Shown: in pieces, positions 9,309-19,199 of the stretch
Position numbering within the stretch: the stretch's first letter is position 1
Layout of the letters: every line of letters begins with the position of its first letter
Assembly (NCBI GenBank): GCA_016765135.1
Contig: JAESQN010000011.1
Coordinates: forward strand, 1-64,000
Origin: Robiginitomaculum sp.
Lineage (GTDB): Bacteria > Pseudomonadota > Alphaproteobacteria > Caulobacterales > Maricaulaceae
DNA: 64,000 bases
Direction of reading: 5' to 3'
Notes under the pieces: generated by a model
Seen by the model: the letters and a program-made list of their open reading frames with translations, nothing else
Database searches by the model: none
Told to the model about the DNA's origin: nothing
Made by a program: the position numbers and the translations under genes

Positions 9309-10706
9309 ATGAAATTTGAACGACTAAACCCCGTCACGGGAGAAATCGCGAGCCGCACCCCCGCCATGACAATTTCAGATGTTAGCGCCATTGCGGCCAA
9401 AGCTGCCGCCAACTTTCCACAATGGGCAATTACTGGCCCCAATGCGCGCCGTACAATTTTGCTAAAAGCATCGGCAGCACTGGAAGCCAGACAGGAGGCA
9501 TTTGTTAAAGCCATGGTTGATGAAATCGGCGCAACGCCTAGCTGGGCGATGTTCAATTTACAATTGGCTATCAGCATGGTGCGAGAAGCAGCGTCCCTGA
9601 CCACCCAAATCAAGGGCGATGTCATCCCCTCTGATAAACCTGGCTGCATTGCCATGACATTTCGGGAGCCTGTTGGCGTCATCCTGGCCATTGCGCCATG
9701 GAATGCCCCTATAATTTTAGGTGTTCGCTCCATTGCAACAGCTTTGGCTTGCGGCAACTCGGTTATCTTGAAAGCTTCCGAGATATGCCCGCGCACTCAT
9801 GAACTCATCGTTGAGGCGTTCCAAGACGCCGGTTTCCCGGACGGTGTTGTGAATATTGTAACAAATGCGCCTGAAGATGCGGCTGAAATCGTTGGTGCTT
9901 TGATAGATAACCCGGTGGTTAAGCGTATCAACTTCACTGGTTCGACACAAGTGGGGAAGATCATTGCCAAAAGAGCAGCAAACCACTTAAAGCCCTGTTT
10001 GTTGGAGCTGGGAGGAAAGGCACCGCTAATTGTGCTCGAAGACGCAAATATCGAAGAAGCGGTGAAAGCGGCGGCCTTTGGAGCTTTCATGAATTCCGGG
10101 CAAATTTGCATGTCTACCGAGCGAATTATTGTTATTGACACGATCGCCGATGAATTTACGGCTAAATTTACCAAAAAAATCAAAACCCTTATGGCTGGAG
10201 ACCCAAGCCGGGGCGAGGGTCAACTCGGTGCTGTTGTTAACAAAAAAACGGTTGCCCATGTAAATTTATTGATCGATGATGCTTTAGAAAAAGGCGGGAC
10301 TATTCTTGTCGGTGAACGCAGCAATAATGTGATTATGCCTGCTGTCGTTATCGACAATGTCACGAGCACCATGAAGCTCTATAGCGAAGAAAGTTTTGGC
10401 CCGGTTGTCGGAATTATCCGGGCAAAGGATGCGGCCGACGCAATAGGTCTTGCAAATGATACTGAATATGGTCTTTCGGCCTCGATTTTTACACGCGATG
10501 TCGCACATGGTTTAGTTTTGGCACGCCAGATAAAATCCGGGATGTGCCACATCAATGGTGCGACTGTCCACGACGAAGCCCAAATGCCATTTGGCGGTGT
10601 CGGCGCGTCAGGCTATGGTCGTTTTGGGGGCAAAGCCGGAATAGATAGTTTTACGGAACTCCGCTGGATAACGATTGAAACCCAGGACGGCCACTACCCG
10701 ATCTAG
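9309..10706 (+). CDS. NAD(P)-dependent aldehyde dehydrogenase (aromatic aldehyde type)
   Basis: A 465-residue ALDH with the catalytic set intact: Asn132 in APWNAPI, Lys155 in VILKAS, Glu233 in LELGGKAPL and nucleophile Cys267 in SGQICMSTER. The overall sequence resembles salicylaldehyde, vanillin and benzaldehyde dehydrogenases more than betaine or succinate-semialdehyde enzymes, so an aromatic aldehyde is the likely substrate (inference from similarity). A clear GGAAGGAA lies upstream of the ATG. It is the last gene of the rightward block and converges with ligC, 69 bp away. If it makes a 4-hydroxybenzoate- or protocatechuate-type acid, the adjacent pob/lig operon would consume it. Confidence 0.88.
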   Translation: MKFERLNPVTGEIASRTPAMTISDVSAIAAKAAANFPQWAITGPNARRTILLKASAALEARQEAFVKAMVDEIGATPSWAMFNLQLAISMVREAASLTTQIKGDVIPSDKPGCIAMTFREPVGVILAIAPWNAPIILGVRSIATALACGNSVILKASEICPRTHELIVEAFQDAGFPDGVVNIVTNAPEDAAEIVGALIDNPVVKRINFTGSTQVGKIIAKRAANHLKPCLLELGGKAPLIVLEDANIEEAVKAAAFGAFMNSGQICMSTERIIVIDTIADEFTAKFTKKIKTLMAGDPSRGEGQLGAVVNKKTVAHVNLLIDDALEKGGTILVGERSNNVIMPAVVIDNVTSTMKLYSEESFGPVVGIIRAKDAADAIGLANDTEYGLSASIFTRDVAHGLVLARQIKSGMCHINGATVHDEAQMPFGGVGASGYGRFGGKAGIDSFTELRWITIETQDGHYPI

Positions 10707-10775
10707 GCACAGTTCCTGGGTCGGATCTCCCCTAGTGTCAACAGCCTGATGACTTTACCTTTTGAGTATGGAGTA

Positions 10776-11723
10776 TCAATCAGTTGAGAGCTTTTGTTCC
10801 AACTCATGTAATACCCGATAACACGGCAGCACCTGTGCGACACTTGTCCTTGGTTCCCGCCTTTGCCTGATGGCCGAAAAGAACTCACGGTCTTGCAGCT
10901 CGATCCCGTTCATAGACACATCTACATTCGAAACATCGATAGGTTCGTCATGTCCCGTGAGCAAATCATCATAGCGCGCAATATAGGTGCCCTTATCACA
11001 GATATAACGAAAGAATGTCCCTAAAGGCCCATCATTGTTAAAGGATAGAGACAGGGTGAGAATTTTACCGCTTTGTGTTTTGAGCTGGATTGACATGTCC
11101 ATAGAAATCCCCAATTCAGGGTGTACCGGGCCTTGAATAATGTTTGCGGCAATTACATCCTCGCCCGTTTGATATTGAAAAAGATCGACAGTATGGGCGG
11201 CGTGGTGCCAAAGCAGATGATCTGTCCAGCTGCGTGCTTCTCCTTTGGCATTTATGTTTTGACGCCGAAAGAAATATGTCTGCACATCCATCTGCTGAAT
11301 TGAAAGCGCGCCGGCTCTGATTTGTTTTTGTATCCACTGGTGAGACGGATTAAACCGCCTTGTATGGCCAACCATACAAACAAGACCGGTCTCCTCTTGC
11401 AGGCGCGCAACCTCTTCAGCATCTGCCAAATTATCGGCAAGCGGAATTTCCACCTGAACATGCTTGCCTGCCTTTAAACACTCAATTGCCTGTGCAGCAT
11501 GCATTTGCGTGGGTGTACACAAAATTGCGGCCTCGACATCAGGCAAAGCCAACGCATCCTCCAATTTGGTGAAAGCATGGGGTATGCCATATTCATTAGC
11601 GATCTTTTGTGTCGGCGCATCTCTGCGTCCCACTAAAGCGACAACTTTGATGCCGTCTATCTTCGCAATACCATCTAAATGTTTAAGGCCAAAAGCACCA
11701 GTGCCGGCGAGAATGATGTTCAT
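10776..11723 (-). CDS. ligC: 4-carboxy-2-hydroxymuconate-6-semialdehyde dehydrogenase
   Basis: NADP-dependent oxidoreductase of the Gfo/Idh/MocA fold. It oxidises the ring-cleavage product of protocatechuate, in hemiacetal form, to 2-pyrone-4,6-dicarboxylate. Using ATG 11723, which has AGGAAG just upstream, the protein is 315 residues, the length of Sphingobium LigC. The Rossmann motif GTGAFG is at residues 7-12, and EIPLADN near 95 matches the family's conserved E(K/I)P region. The frame extends further 5', but only into ligB. The last gene of pobA-ligA-ligB-ligC; its start lies 16 bp past the end of ligB. Confidence 0.93.
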   Translation of the reverse strand: MNIILAGTGAFGLKHLDGIAKIDGIKVVALVGRRDAPTQKIANEYGIPHAFTKLEDALALPDVEAAILCTPTQMHAAQAIECLKAGKHVQVEIPLADNLADAEEVARLQEETGLVCMVGHTRRFNPSHQWIQKQIRAGALSIQQMDVQTYFFRRQNINAKGEARSWTDHLLWHHAAHTVDLFQYQTGEDVIAANIIQGPVHPELGISMDMSIQLKTQSGKILTLSLSFNNDGPLGTFFRYICDKGTYIARYDDLLTGHDEPIDVSNVDVSMNGIELQDREFFSAIRQRREPRTSVAQVLPCYRVLHELEQKLSTD

Positions 11724-11739
11724 AAAACTTCCTAATATA

Positions 11740-12968
<1,229 letters not shown>

Positions 12969-12995
12969 CTGTTTGTGCTTTCTGTAACTCTACGA

Positions 12996-14165
12996 TTAAA
13001 GAGGGAGACCAACATAGTTTTCGGCGAGCATTTTACGCCCCGTTTGTGAAGTTGATAAATAAGTCAGTTCAGCCTCTTTCATTCGTTGCTCGAAAGGGTC
13101 GCCGTCAAATCGGTGTGTTAAGTTGGTCATCCACCAGGCAAAGCGCTCACTTTTCCAAACACGCGCCAATGCAAGCCGTGAGTATTCGTCAAGTGCACTG
13201 TCATCGCCATCCTTGAAATAGGAAAGCATTGCATTGCTCAGATAATGGATGTCCGATGCGGCAAGGTTCAGGCCCTTCGCGCCGGTTGGCGGAACAATAT
13301 GCGCTGCATCACCGGCCAATAGTAACCGTCCAAACCGCAACGGCTCGGCGACGAAACTCCGTAAAGGGGCAATGCTTTTTTCAAGGCTTGGCCCTGTCTT
13401 AAGACTTTGCGCAAGATCTGCCGGTAACCGCCGCCTGAACTCGTCCCAAAATGCATCATCACTCCATCTCTCAACACGATCATTGAGAGCGCATTGGATG
13501 TAATAACGGCTGCGTGTCCTGGAGCGCATGGAGCAAAGCGCAAAACCACGTTCGTGATTTACGTAAACCACTTCATCACTAACAGGTGGCGTTTCAGAAA
13601 GCAGACCCAACCAGCCAAATGGATAGGCCTTTTCGTAGATCGAAATTGCTTCAGGCGGTATACTGGCACGTGAAACACCGTGATAACCATCGCAACCGAC
13701 AATCAGTTCACACTTCACCTTGTGGCCAACCCCGTTTTTTTTATATTCAAGATAAGGTTTTTCACTGTCAAAATTGTGGAGAGACACATCTTTCGCTTCA
13801 TAAATTGTCGTGCCGCCGTCTCGCTCTCTGACGTCACAAAGGTCTTGTGTAACTTCTGTTTGCCCATAAGCAATGACCGATTTTCCACCTGTTAATTCAG
13901 GCAGCTCAATACTGTGGCATTGATGGGAGTAAGCAAGGTTTACAGCATTGTGAACAATGCCCTGCTTGTCCAGGCGATGGGCCGCCTTGGCGCGCCGCAG
14001 CAAGTCGACTGTTGTTTGTTCGAGAATGCCTGCGCGAATTCTATTTAACACATAGGCTTTGGTTTGCCGCTCAAGAATAATATTATCTATACCGGCAATA
14101 TCCAGAAGCCTTCCCAGCATAAGACCAGCTGGGCCTGCGCCAATTATTGCTACCTGGGTCAACAC
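12996..14165 (-). CDS. pobA: 4-hydroxybenzoate 3-monooxygenase
   Basis: FAD- and NAD(P)H-dependent flavoprotein of 389 residues that hydroxylates 4-hydroxybenzoate to protocatechuate. Domains: an N-terminal dinucleotide fold with GAGPAGLMLGRLL at about 9-21, the PobA-typical RIRAGILEQTT near 42, the DG motif VGCDGYHGVSRAS, and the GDAAHIVPPTGAKGLN segment near residue 285 that binds the ribityl chain. I chose GTG 14165 because GGAG precedes it at proper spacing and the frame then begins directly at the FAD fold; the longer frame has no family support. It is the first gene of the leftward operon, so one transcript carries hydroxylation, ring cleavage and CHMS oxidation. Confidence 0.94.
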   Translation of the reverse strand: MLTQVAIIGAGPAGLMLGRLLDIAGIDNIILERQTKAYVLNRIRAGILEQTTVDLLRRAKAAHRLDKQGIVHNAVNLAYSHQCHSIELPELTGGKSVIAYGQTEVTQDLCDVRERDGGTTIYEAKDVSLHNFDSEKPYLEYKKNGVGHKVKCELIVGCDGYHGVSRASIPPEAISIYEKAYPFGWLGLLSETPPVSDEVVYVNHERGFALCSMRSRTRSRYYIQCALNDRVERWSDDAFWDEFRRRLPADLAQSLKTGPSLEKSIAPLRSFVAEPLRFGRLLLAGDAAHIVPPTGAKGLNLAASDIHYLSNAMLSYFKDGDDSALDEYSRLALARVWKSERFAWWMTNLTHRFDGDPFEQRMKEAELTYLSTSQTGRKMLAENYVGLPL

Positions 14166-14248
14166 TATAACAACTCCGTCTACCAATAAAATATCAAGGC
14201 ATCTTATAAAATTGTGGTAAATCTGCCATGGACGAAATGATCTAAAAC

Positions 14249-14277
14249 TTGCACTTATTGGACATAATGGGTATAAT
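14249..14277 (+). promoter_or_regulatory. Sigma-70-type promoter of the AraC/PobR-like gene
   Basis: TTGCAC (14249-14254) and TATAAT (14272-14277) are separated by exactly 17 bases. It faces right in the pobA/araC divergent region. Transcription would begin near 14284, leaving room only for the ATG at 14311 with its own ribosome site. Confidence 0.65.
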
Positions 14278-14310
14278 CTCTCCAGCAAGGATATGATTGG
14301 GAATAGAGAT

Positions 14311-15177
14311 ATGAACGTACCAAATTATTTTCTCCTGGGTGAAGAGCCGCGAGATATTGAAAAGAAATTTATCCATTTGGAACTGCTCTCTGATCGAAGT
14401 CAACCGAGTGATTGGCATATTCGTCCGCACGCCCATGATGCGCTTAACCATTTCTTTTTAATTCGTTCCGGGGCTGGAGAAATGCATGTAGATGGCCATA
14501 CTCACGCATTTGTTGGCCCTGCATTGCTACTTGTTCCCGCCCAATCTATTCACGCTTTTGATTTCGTCCCCGATAGTGATGGGATCGTTACCACCATCGG
14601 TGAGCCTTTCTTGCAAGAACTTCTGACACGCGTACCGGGCCTGGGCCGCCTGTTCGATAAGCCTGTTGCTTGTGCTATTGATGATGTTGATGGTATAAGT
14701 TCAGACTTAGACAAATTGAACGCCGAACTTAACTGGAATATGTCATTTGGAACGGCGGCTATTGAGGCACGCCTCACCGCGATTCTTATTTTCGCGGCCC
14801 GTATGAGCGCACTTGAAAGCAGCACCACTCTTTATGCAGATATTGCAAATGCGCAGCTCATTAACGAATTTCGGCATCTGCTGGAAAAACAGTATCGGGA
14901 GCATTGGACAGTTGAAACTTACGCTAAAAACCTGGGTGTCAGTGCAGTAAAATTACGGCGTGCGTGCCGCAAGATCACAAACCATCCACCTTACCATATA
15001 ATACAGGAACGATTGGTGCTCGAAGCGAAACGTTCGCTCTCTTACTCAAACAGAACCATTGCACAAATTGGCTTTTCTCTCGGATTTGACGACCCTGCTT
15101 ATTTCTCGCGTTTCATCGTCCAGCGTCTCGGCGAGACCCCGCGTCAATACCGGCAAGATAGACGCAAAATCACTTAA
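14311..15177 (+). CDS. AraC-family regulator, PobR-like
   Basis: A 288-residue regulator divergent from pobA, the usual arrangement for an activator of 4-hydroxybenzoate hydroxylase. The N-terminal cupin domain includes HDALNHFFLIRSGAGEMHVDG and LLLVPAQSIHAFDF. The C-terminal HTH pair ends in AQIGFSLGFDDPAYFSRF followed by GETPRQYRQ. An upstream ATG at 14293 is in frame, but its AAGG is too close and only a few bases past the predicted transcription start. ATG 14311 with GGGAATAGAGA is better. The assignment as pobA regulator is from position and fold, and the inducer (4-hydroxybenzoate) is inferred. The end overlaps the convergent LysR gene by 8 bp. Confidence 0.85.
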   Translation: MNVPNYFLLGEEPRDIEKKFIHLELLSDRSQPSDWHIRPHAHDALNHFFLIRSGAGEMHVDGHTHAFVGPALLLVPAQSIHAFDFVPDSDGIVTTIGEPFLQELLTRVPGLGRLFDKPVACAIDDVDGISSDLDKLNAELNWNMSFGTAAIEARLTAILIFAARMSALESSTTLYADIANAQLINEFRHLLEKQYREHWTVETYAKNLGVSAVKLRRACRKITNHPPYHIIQERLVLEAKRSLSYSNRTIAQIGFSLGFDDPAYFSRFIVQRLGETPRQYRQDRRKIT

Positions 15178-16417
15178 TCAGTACGCGTCCATATCCTTCA
15201 CTTGCAATTCGCCGTACGGTTTTAACAAGCTGCTTTTGTGCAGCGGTTGGTCGCCAGTTTTTTCGAAAGGTAAGCGAAATTGATCGGGAAATAGTGTGCC
15301 CAGGCGGTTTTCTGGACGTAATCAGGCCCTTATCAAGTTCCATATGTGCCTGAGCGTCAGAGAGTAACATCAATCGATCACTATTCATAAGCATAACCCG
15401 TGCCGCTGAAAGTGAATTACATTCGACAATATCCAACGGTGGTAAATTTTGCCCAAACAGGGCATCGAAATGCACCCGTAATGGCGATGATTGTCGAGGC
15501 GCCACCCAGGGAAAAACGGCAAGACGCTTTGATGTAAGGCGCGGTGCGCTGGCCAATGGGTGTTCGGGGCGCATCAAAACGGACAACACATCCTCAAACA
15601 CCAATTCCTCAACAACATCCATTTCGCAATTACCGCCTCGCGTGGCCCCGATCAGCATGTCAACGCGTCCGCGGGCCAGGTCAGTTATTAGTATTTCATA
15701 TGGTGCTTCAACAATTGAAATACGATGCCCCCTATGGCGCGCGCAAAATTCCATCACTGCCATTGGCGCAAGAAAAGCGCGAGCCAGGGGCATAGCGCCA
15801 ATTACGGTCTCACCTTTTTCCATGCCTTTAAGTACGGCAATTTCCGCGCGCGCTTGGCGAATTTCAGAAAATGCCCGCCCTCCTGCAGCGCCGAGCGTTA
15901 CCGCCGCCCGCGTGGGCTGAACACCAAAACTTGTCTTCTCGAAAAGGACAACACCAACAATTTTTTCCAATTCACGTGCGGCGCGGTGCACTGTCGGTAC
16001 CGCCAAATTCTCTGCGCGTGCAGCTTGCGCAAACCCGCCATGTTCGACCGTGGCAATAAGCGATTTCAAATGCACTGTTGAAATAGCATTTGCGATGCGC
16101 GAACATTCTTTCTTATCAAAATTCGATATTTCTTTGACAGCTTTAAATATTCCGCCAAGTGCGGTTTTTGCGCGGGCAGTCAATATCTGTCCAGCCTGTG
16201 TTAAAAACACACCGGATTTAGTCCGGGTGAACAGAATAACGGAAAAATCACGCTCTAAGCCTTGTATTGACTGACTAATAGCAGGTTGGGATCGACCGAG
16301 TATTACCGCTGCGGCAGAAATATTTTCAGCTTTAGCGACCGTCACGAGTGCGCGCAATTGTCGAATATTAGTGTTTGGCACAGAATGACTTTCATAGAAA
16401 AACATATCTATTAGCAT
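15170..16417 (-). CDS. LysR-family regulator with two N-terminal HTH domains
   Basis: A 415-residue protein, about 100 residues longer than ordinary LysR proteins. The extra length is a second LysR-type winged HTH: the first spans about 18-76 (ISAAAVILGRSQPAISQSI, RTKSGVFLTQAG), the second about 114-172 (GGFAQAARAENLAVPTVHRA, KTSFGVQPTRA). An effector-binding domain follows (about 205-400, with GAMPLARAFLAP, VDMLIGATRGG and ECNSLSAARVML). It is divergent from ligK with a 92-bp gap, so it probably controls the ligK-U-J-I operon as LigR/PmdR-type LysR proteins do for protocatechuate genes elsewhere. The start is uncertain: ATG 16417, ATG 16405 and GTG 16381 are all possible and none alters the domains. 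Confidence 0.85.
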   Translation of the reverse strand: MLIDMFFYESHSVPNTNIRQLRALVTVAKAENISAAAVILGRSQPAISQSIQGLERDFSVILFTRTKSGVFLTQAGQILTARAKTALGGIFKAVKEISNFDKKECSRIANAISTVHLKSLIATVEHGGFAQAARAENLAVPTVHRAARELEKIVGVVLFEKTSFGVQPTRAAVTLGAAGGRAFSEIRQARAEIAVLKGMEKGETVIGAMPLARAFLAPMAVMEFCARHRGHRISIVEAPYEILITDLARGRVDMLIGATRGGNCEMDVVEELVFEDVLSVLMRPEHPLASAPRLTSKRLAVFPWVAPRQSSPLRVHFDALFGQNLPPLDIVECNSLSAARVMLMNSDRLMLLSDAQAHMELDKGLITSRKPPGHTISRSISLTFRKNWRPTAAQKQLVKTVRRIASEGYGRVLIK

Positions 16418-16509
16418 TTTCTTATAGATAAAAGCAATTATTAATTAGTCTTTTAACTGTGAATGCAAGATAGTTTTGGCGAAGTTATTTTTAAAATTTG
16501 GAGTAAGGT

Positions 16510-17205
16510 ATGGGTGTTGTCGTTCAGAATATAAAACGCGTTGAGACATCCGTCATTGAGGCCTTTATCAAAGGCAAATATGGTGTCGCAACCGTCCATG
16601 AAGCGCAAGGCCGCAAAGGCCTCCTGGCGGCGGACATCAATCCGATTTACAAAGGCGCCCATATCGTCGGTAGTGCAGTCACCGTCTCGGCACCGCCTTG
16701 CGACAATTGGATGATCCATGTGGCGGTCGAACAATGCCAGCCAGGCGATGTGTTGGTGCTCGCTCCGACGTCCAATTCCGACGCAGGTTATTTTGGCGAT
16801 TTGCTCGCGACATCTTTGATGGCACGCGACGTTATGGGGCTTATCATCAATGCCGGTGTACGCGACATTAAAGACCTGACCGAGATGGGTTTCCCGGTTT
16901 GGTCAAAACATGTACATTCGCAAGGGACGGTTAAAGAAACCCTCGGCTGCGTGAATATACCTATCGTCTGCGCGGGCGTTTCTGTTAACCCTGGCGACCT
17001 TATCATCGCCGATGATGACGGCGTCGTGGTTGTTGCCTATAAGGACGCTGCGGATGTTTTAAAGAAATCACAAGAACGAGAACGCAATGAAGAGATAAAA
17101 CGCAAACGCCTTGCGGCAGGCGAGCTTGGCCTCGACATATATAATATGCGCCCAAGGCTAGAGCAAAAAGGCTTGAAATACATAGACCAGGCTGATTTGG
17201 ATTGA
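16510..17205 (+). CDS. ligK: 4-carboxy-4-hydroxy-2-oxoadipate aldolase
   Basis: Class II aldolase of the RraA-like fold, 231 residues. It splits 4-carboxy-4-hydroxy-2-oxoadipate into pyruvate and oxaloacetate, the last step of the 4,5-cleavage route. Recognisable features are [14 protein letters not shown] near the N-terminus, the phosphate/substrate loop [19 protein letters not shown], and [10 protein letters not shown] with the conserved Arg-Asp pair that contacts substrate and metal. GGAG and AAGG precede the ATG. It is the first gene of the rightward operon, facing the LysR gene. Confidence 0.94.
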   Translation: MGVVVQNIKRVETSVIEAFIKGKYGVATVHEAQGRKGLLAADINPIYKGAHIVGSAVTVSAPPCDNWMIHVAVEQCQPGDVLVLAPTSNSDAGYFGDLLATSLMARDVMGLIINAGVRDIKDLTEMGFPVWSKHVHSQGTVKETLGCVNIPIVCAGVSVNPGDLIIADDDGVVVVAYKDAADVLKKSQERERNEEIKRKRLAAGELGLDIYNMRPRLEQKGLKYIDQADLD

Positions 17206-17210
17206 GTTTT

Positions 17211-18305
17211 ATGCAAACCGCAATCCCCACAACCCTCATGCGCGGCGGCACCTCAAAGGGACTGTATTTCCACAAGAACGCCTTGCCCGCAGAGGCCGAA
17301 ATACGCAACCGTGTTTTGCTTCGTATTATGGGGTCGCCCGATATGCGCCAGATCGACGGAGTTGGCGGCGCGCACCCGCTGACCAGTAAGGTGGCGATTA
17401 TCTCACCAACAATGCGTGAGGGCGCAGATATTGACTATTTATTTTTGCAAGTCACCGTCGACAAAGCACAAGTTTCTGACAATCAAAACTGCGGCAATAT
17501 CTTGGCGGGTGTCGGGCCTTGGGCAATCGAAAATGGCCTGGTAGATGTTTCTGGCGCAACAACGCCTGTGCGCATTCATATGGTTAATACTGGCAGTATC
17601 GCAATGGCTCATATACCCACACCAAACGGGTTTGTTACCTATGAGGGCGATGCACGCATTGACGGTGTGCCGGGAACAGCGGCACCCATCTTGATTGATT
17701 TTCTGGATGTTGCCGGCGCGACTTGTGGCGCGCTTCTTCCGACCGGTAATGTCATCGATAAGATCAACGGTCTGGATGTTACATGTATTGATAATGGTAT
17801 GCCCGTCGTCGTGTTGCGCGCTTGCGATTTTGGTCTCAGCGGAAAAGAAACCGCTGAGGAGCTGGAAAATAATACAATGCTGAAACAACGTATCGAGAAA
17901 ATCCGTCTTGCCCTCGGACCCCGGATGAACCTTGGCGACGTCTCCCAAAAAACCGTGCCAAAAATGACATTGATCTCGCCGCCAACCAGAGGCGGTGTGA
18001 TCAACACCCGCAGCTTTATTCCTCACCGTGTCCATGAAGCGATCGGCGTATTGGGCGCTGTCAGCGTTGCGACGGCATGTGTTTTACCAGGTTCGGTTGC
18101 TGCGTCCGCGGCAAAAACCAAAAACACATCAAGTGGTGCCCACCGCCTCGATGTGGAGCACCCAACCGGCTTTTTCACTGTCAATATGGACATTGAACTT
18201 GGTAGCGGTGACATCAAGATTAAACACTCCGCTCTCTTGCGAACGGCACGAAAACTCATGGGTGGTGACGTATATATTCCGTCTCATATATGGAGCGGCA
18301 AATGA
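17211..18305 (+). CDS. ligU: 4-oxalomesaconate tautomerase
   Basis: PrpF-family isomerase of 364 residues that interconverts keto and enol forms of 4-oxalomesaconate before hydration. Characteristic segments are LMRGGTSKG at the N-terminus, QIDGVGGAHPLTSKVAI near residue 45, NCGNILAGVGPWAIENG near 95 and a duplicated second half. The length fits LigU/GalD (about 361). ATG 17211 is 5 bp after the ligK stop. Its end overlaps the next gene by ATGA. Confidence 0.92.
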   Translation: MQTAIPTTLMRGGTSKGLYFHKNALPAEAEIRNRVLLRIMGSPDMRQIDGVGGAHPLTSKVAIISPTMREGADIDYLFLQVTVDKAQVSDNQNCGNILAGVGPWAIENGLVDVSGATTPVRIHMVNTGSIAMAHIPTPNGFVTYEGDARIDGVPGTAAPILIDFLDVAGATCGALLPTGNVIDKINGLDVTCIDNGMPVVVLRACDFGLSGKETAEELENNTMLKQRIEKIRLALGPRMNLGDVSQKTVPKMTLISPPTRGGVINTRSFIPHRVHEAIGVLGAVSVATACVLPGSVAASAAKTKNTSSGAHRLDVEHPTGFFTVNMDIELGSGDIKIKHSALLRTARKLMGGDVYIPSHIWSGK

Positions 18306-19198
18306 CCCTGCTGCGCATTTGCCTTATCGGCTTTGGCGAAGTTGGCCAAACCTTGTGCGCTGATTTTATCGCCAAAGGCCAAAGCAGGCTTACGGTATGG
18401 GACGTATTATTTGGAGACAAACAAAGCGCCCCGTCACAAGGCCTCAAAAACGTCGATATTATTGCTGCCGTTTCCGCGAAAAGCGCTGTCGCAAAAGCCA
18501 GTATCATTATTTCTGCCGTAACAGCTGCAAAAACCATCAACGCCGCCACAGATGTAGCAAAGGGGATTAAAGACGGGGCATGGTTCCTCGACCTTAACTC
18601 TGCTTCCCCCCATACAAAACAAACGACCGCCCGCATCATAAATGAGGCGGGCGGCCGTTATGTGGAAGCTGCATTGATGGCGCCCATTGCACCAAAGCGT
18701 ATTGCCGCGCCTGTTTTACTGGGGGGGCCTTATGCAGCTGAATTCGAGCCGGTCGCATTGGCGCACGGATTATCAAATACCCGGTATTTTTCATCCGATT
18801 ATGGCAAGGCATCCGCGGCGAAGATGTGCCGCTCGGTGATGGTCAAAGGTATTGAGGCTTTGTTGATGGAATCTCTTCTCGCCGCACGTCATTACGGTGT
18901 TTTGGGCACGGTCACCAGTTCTTTAAGTGATCTTTTTCCTGGCTCTGAATGGTCGACCTTATCACATCAAATGATTTCCAGATCCCTCAAACATGGTTAC
19001 CGCCGAGCCGAAGAAATGCGCGAGGTTGCGCAAACAGTATTGGAAGCGGGAATTGAGCCGGATATGAGCCGTGCTTGCGCCAAATGCCAGGACTGGGCCG
19101 CAGCAAGAAAAGCCGTCACGACTGAAACCAGCTTAGAGCCAATGCTTGATGCGATCATGAAAACCATCGACCGAGAAAATGAGAACAGGAAATATTGA
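18302..19198 (+). CDS. NAD(P)-binding dehydrogenase with DUF1932 domain, in the lig operon
   Basis: A 298-residue protein. The N-terminal Rossmann fold begins ICLIGFGEVGQTL and resembles 3-hydroxyisobutyrate or 6-phosphogluconate dehydrogenases (NSASPHTKQT near residue 100). The C-terminal helical DUF1932 domain contains AAKMCRSVMVKGIEALL, with the Lys expected at the catalytic site of the superfamily. It begins inside the ligU stop codon (ATGA) and its end abuts ligJ, so it is made with the protocatechuate enzymes although the known route needs no further dehydrogenase. Its role is unknown; handling of a side product or of an alternative pathway intermediate is a guess. Confidence 0.82.
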   Translation: MTLLRICLIGFGEVGQTLCADFIAKGQSRLTVWDVLFGDKQSAPSQGLKNVDIIAAVSAKSAVAKASIIISAVTAAKTINAATDVAKGIKDGAWFLDLNSASPHTKQTTARIINEAGGRYVEAALMAPIAPKRIAAPVLLGGPYAAEFEPVALAHGLSNTRYFSSDYGKASAAKMCRSVMVKGIEALLMESLLAARHYGVLGTVTSSLSDLFPGSEWSTLSHQMISRSLKHGYRRAEEMREVAQTVLEAGIEPDMSRACAKCQDWAAARKAVTTETSLEPMLDAIMKTIDRENENRKY

Positions 19199-19199
19199 C

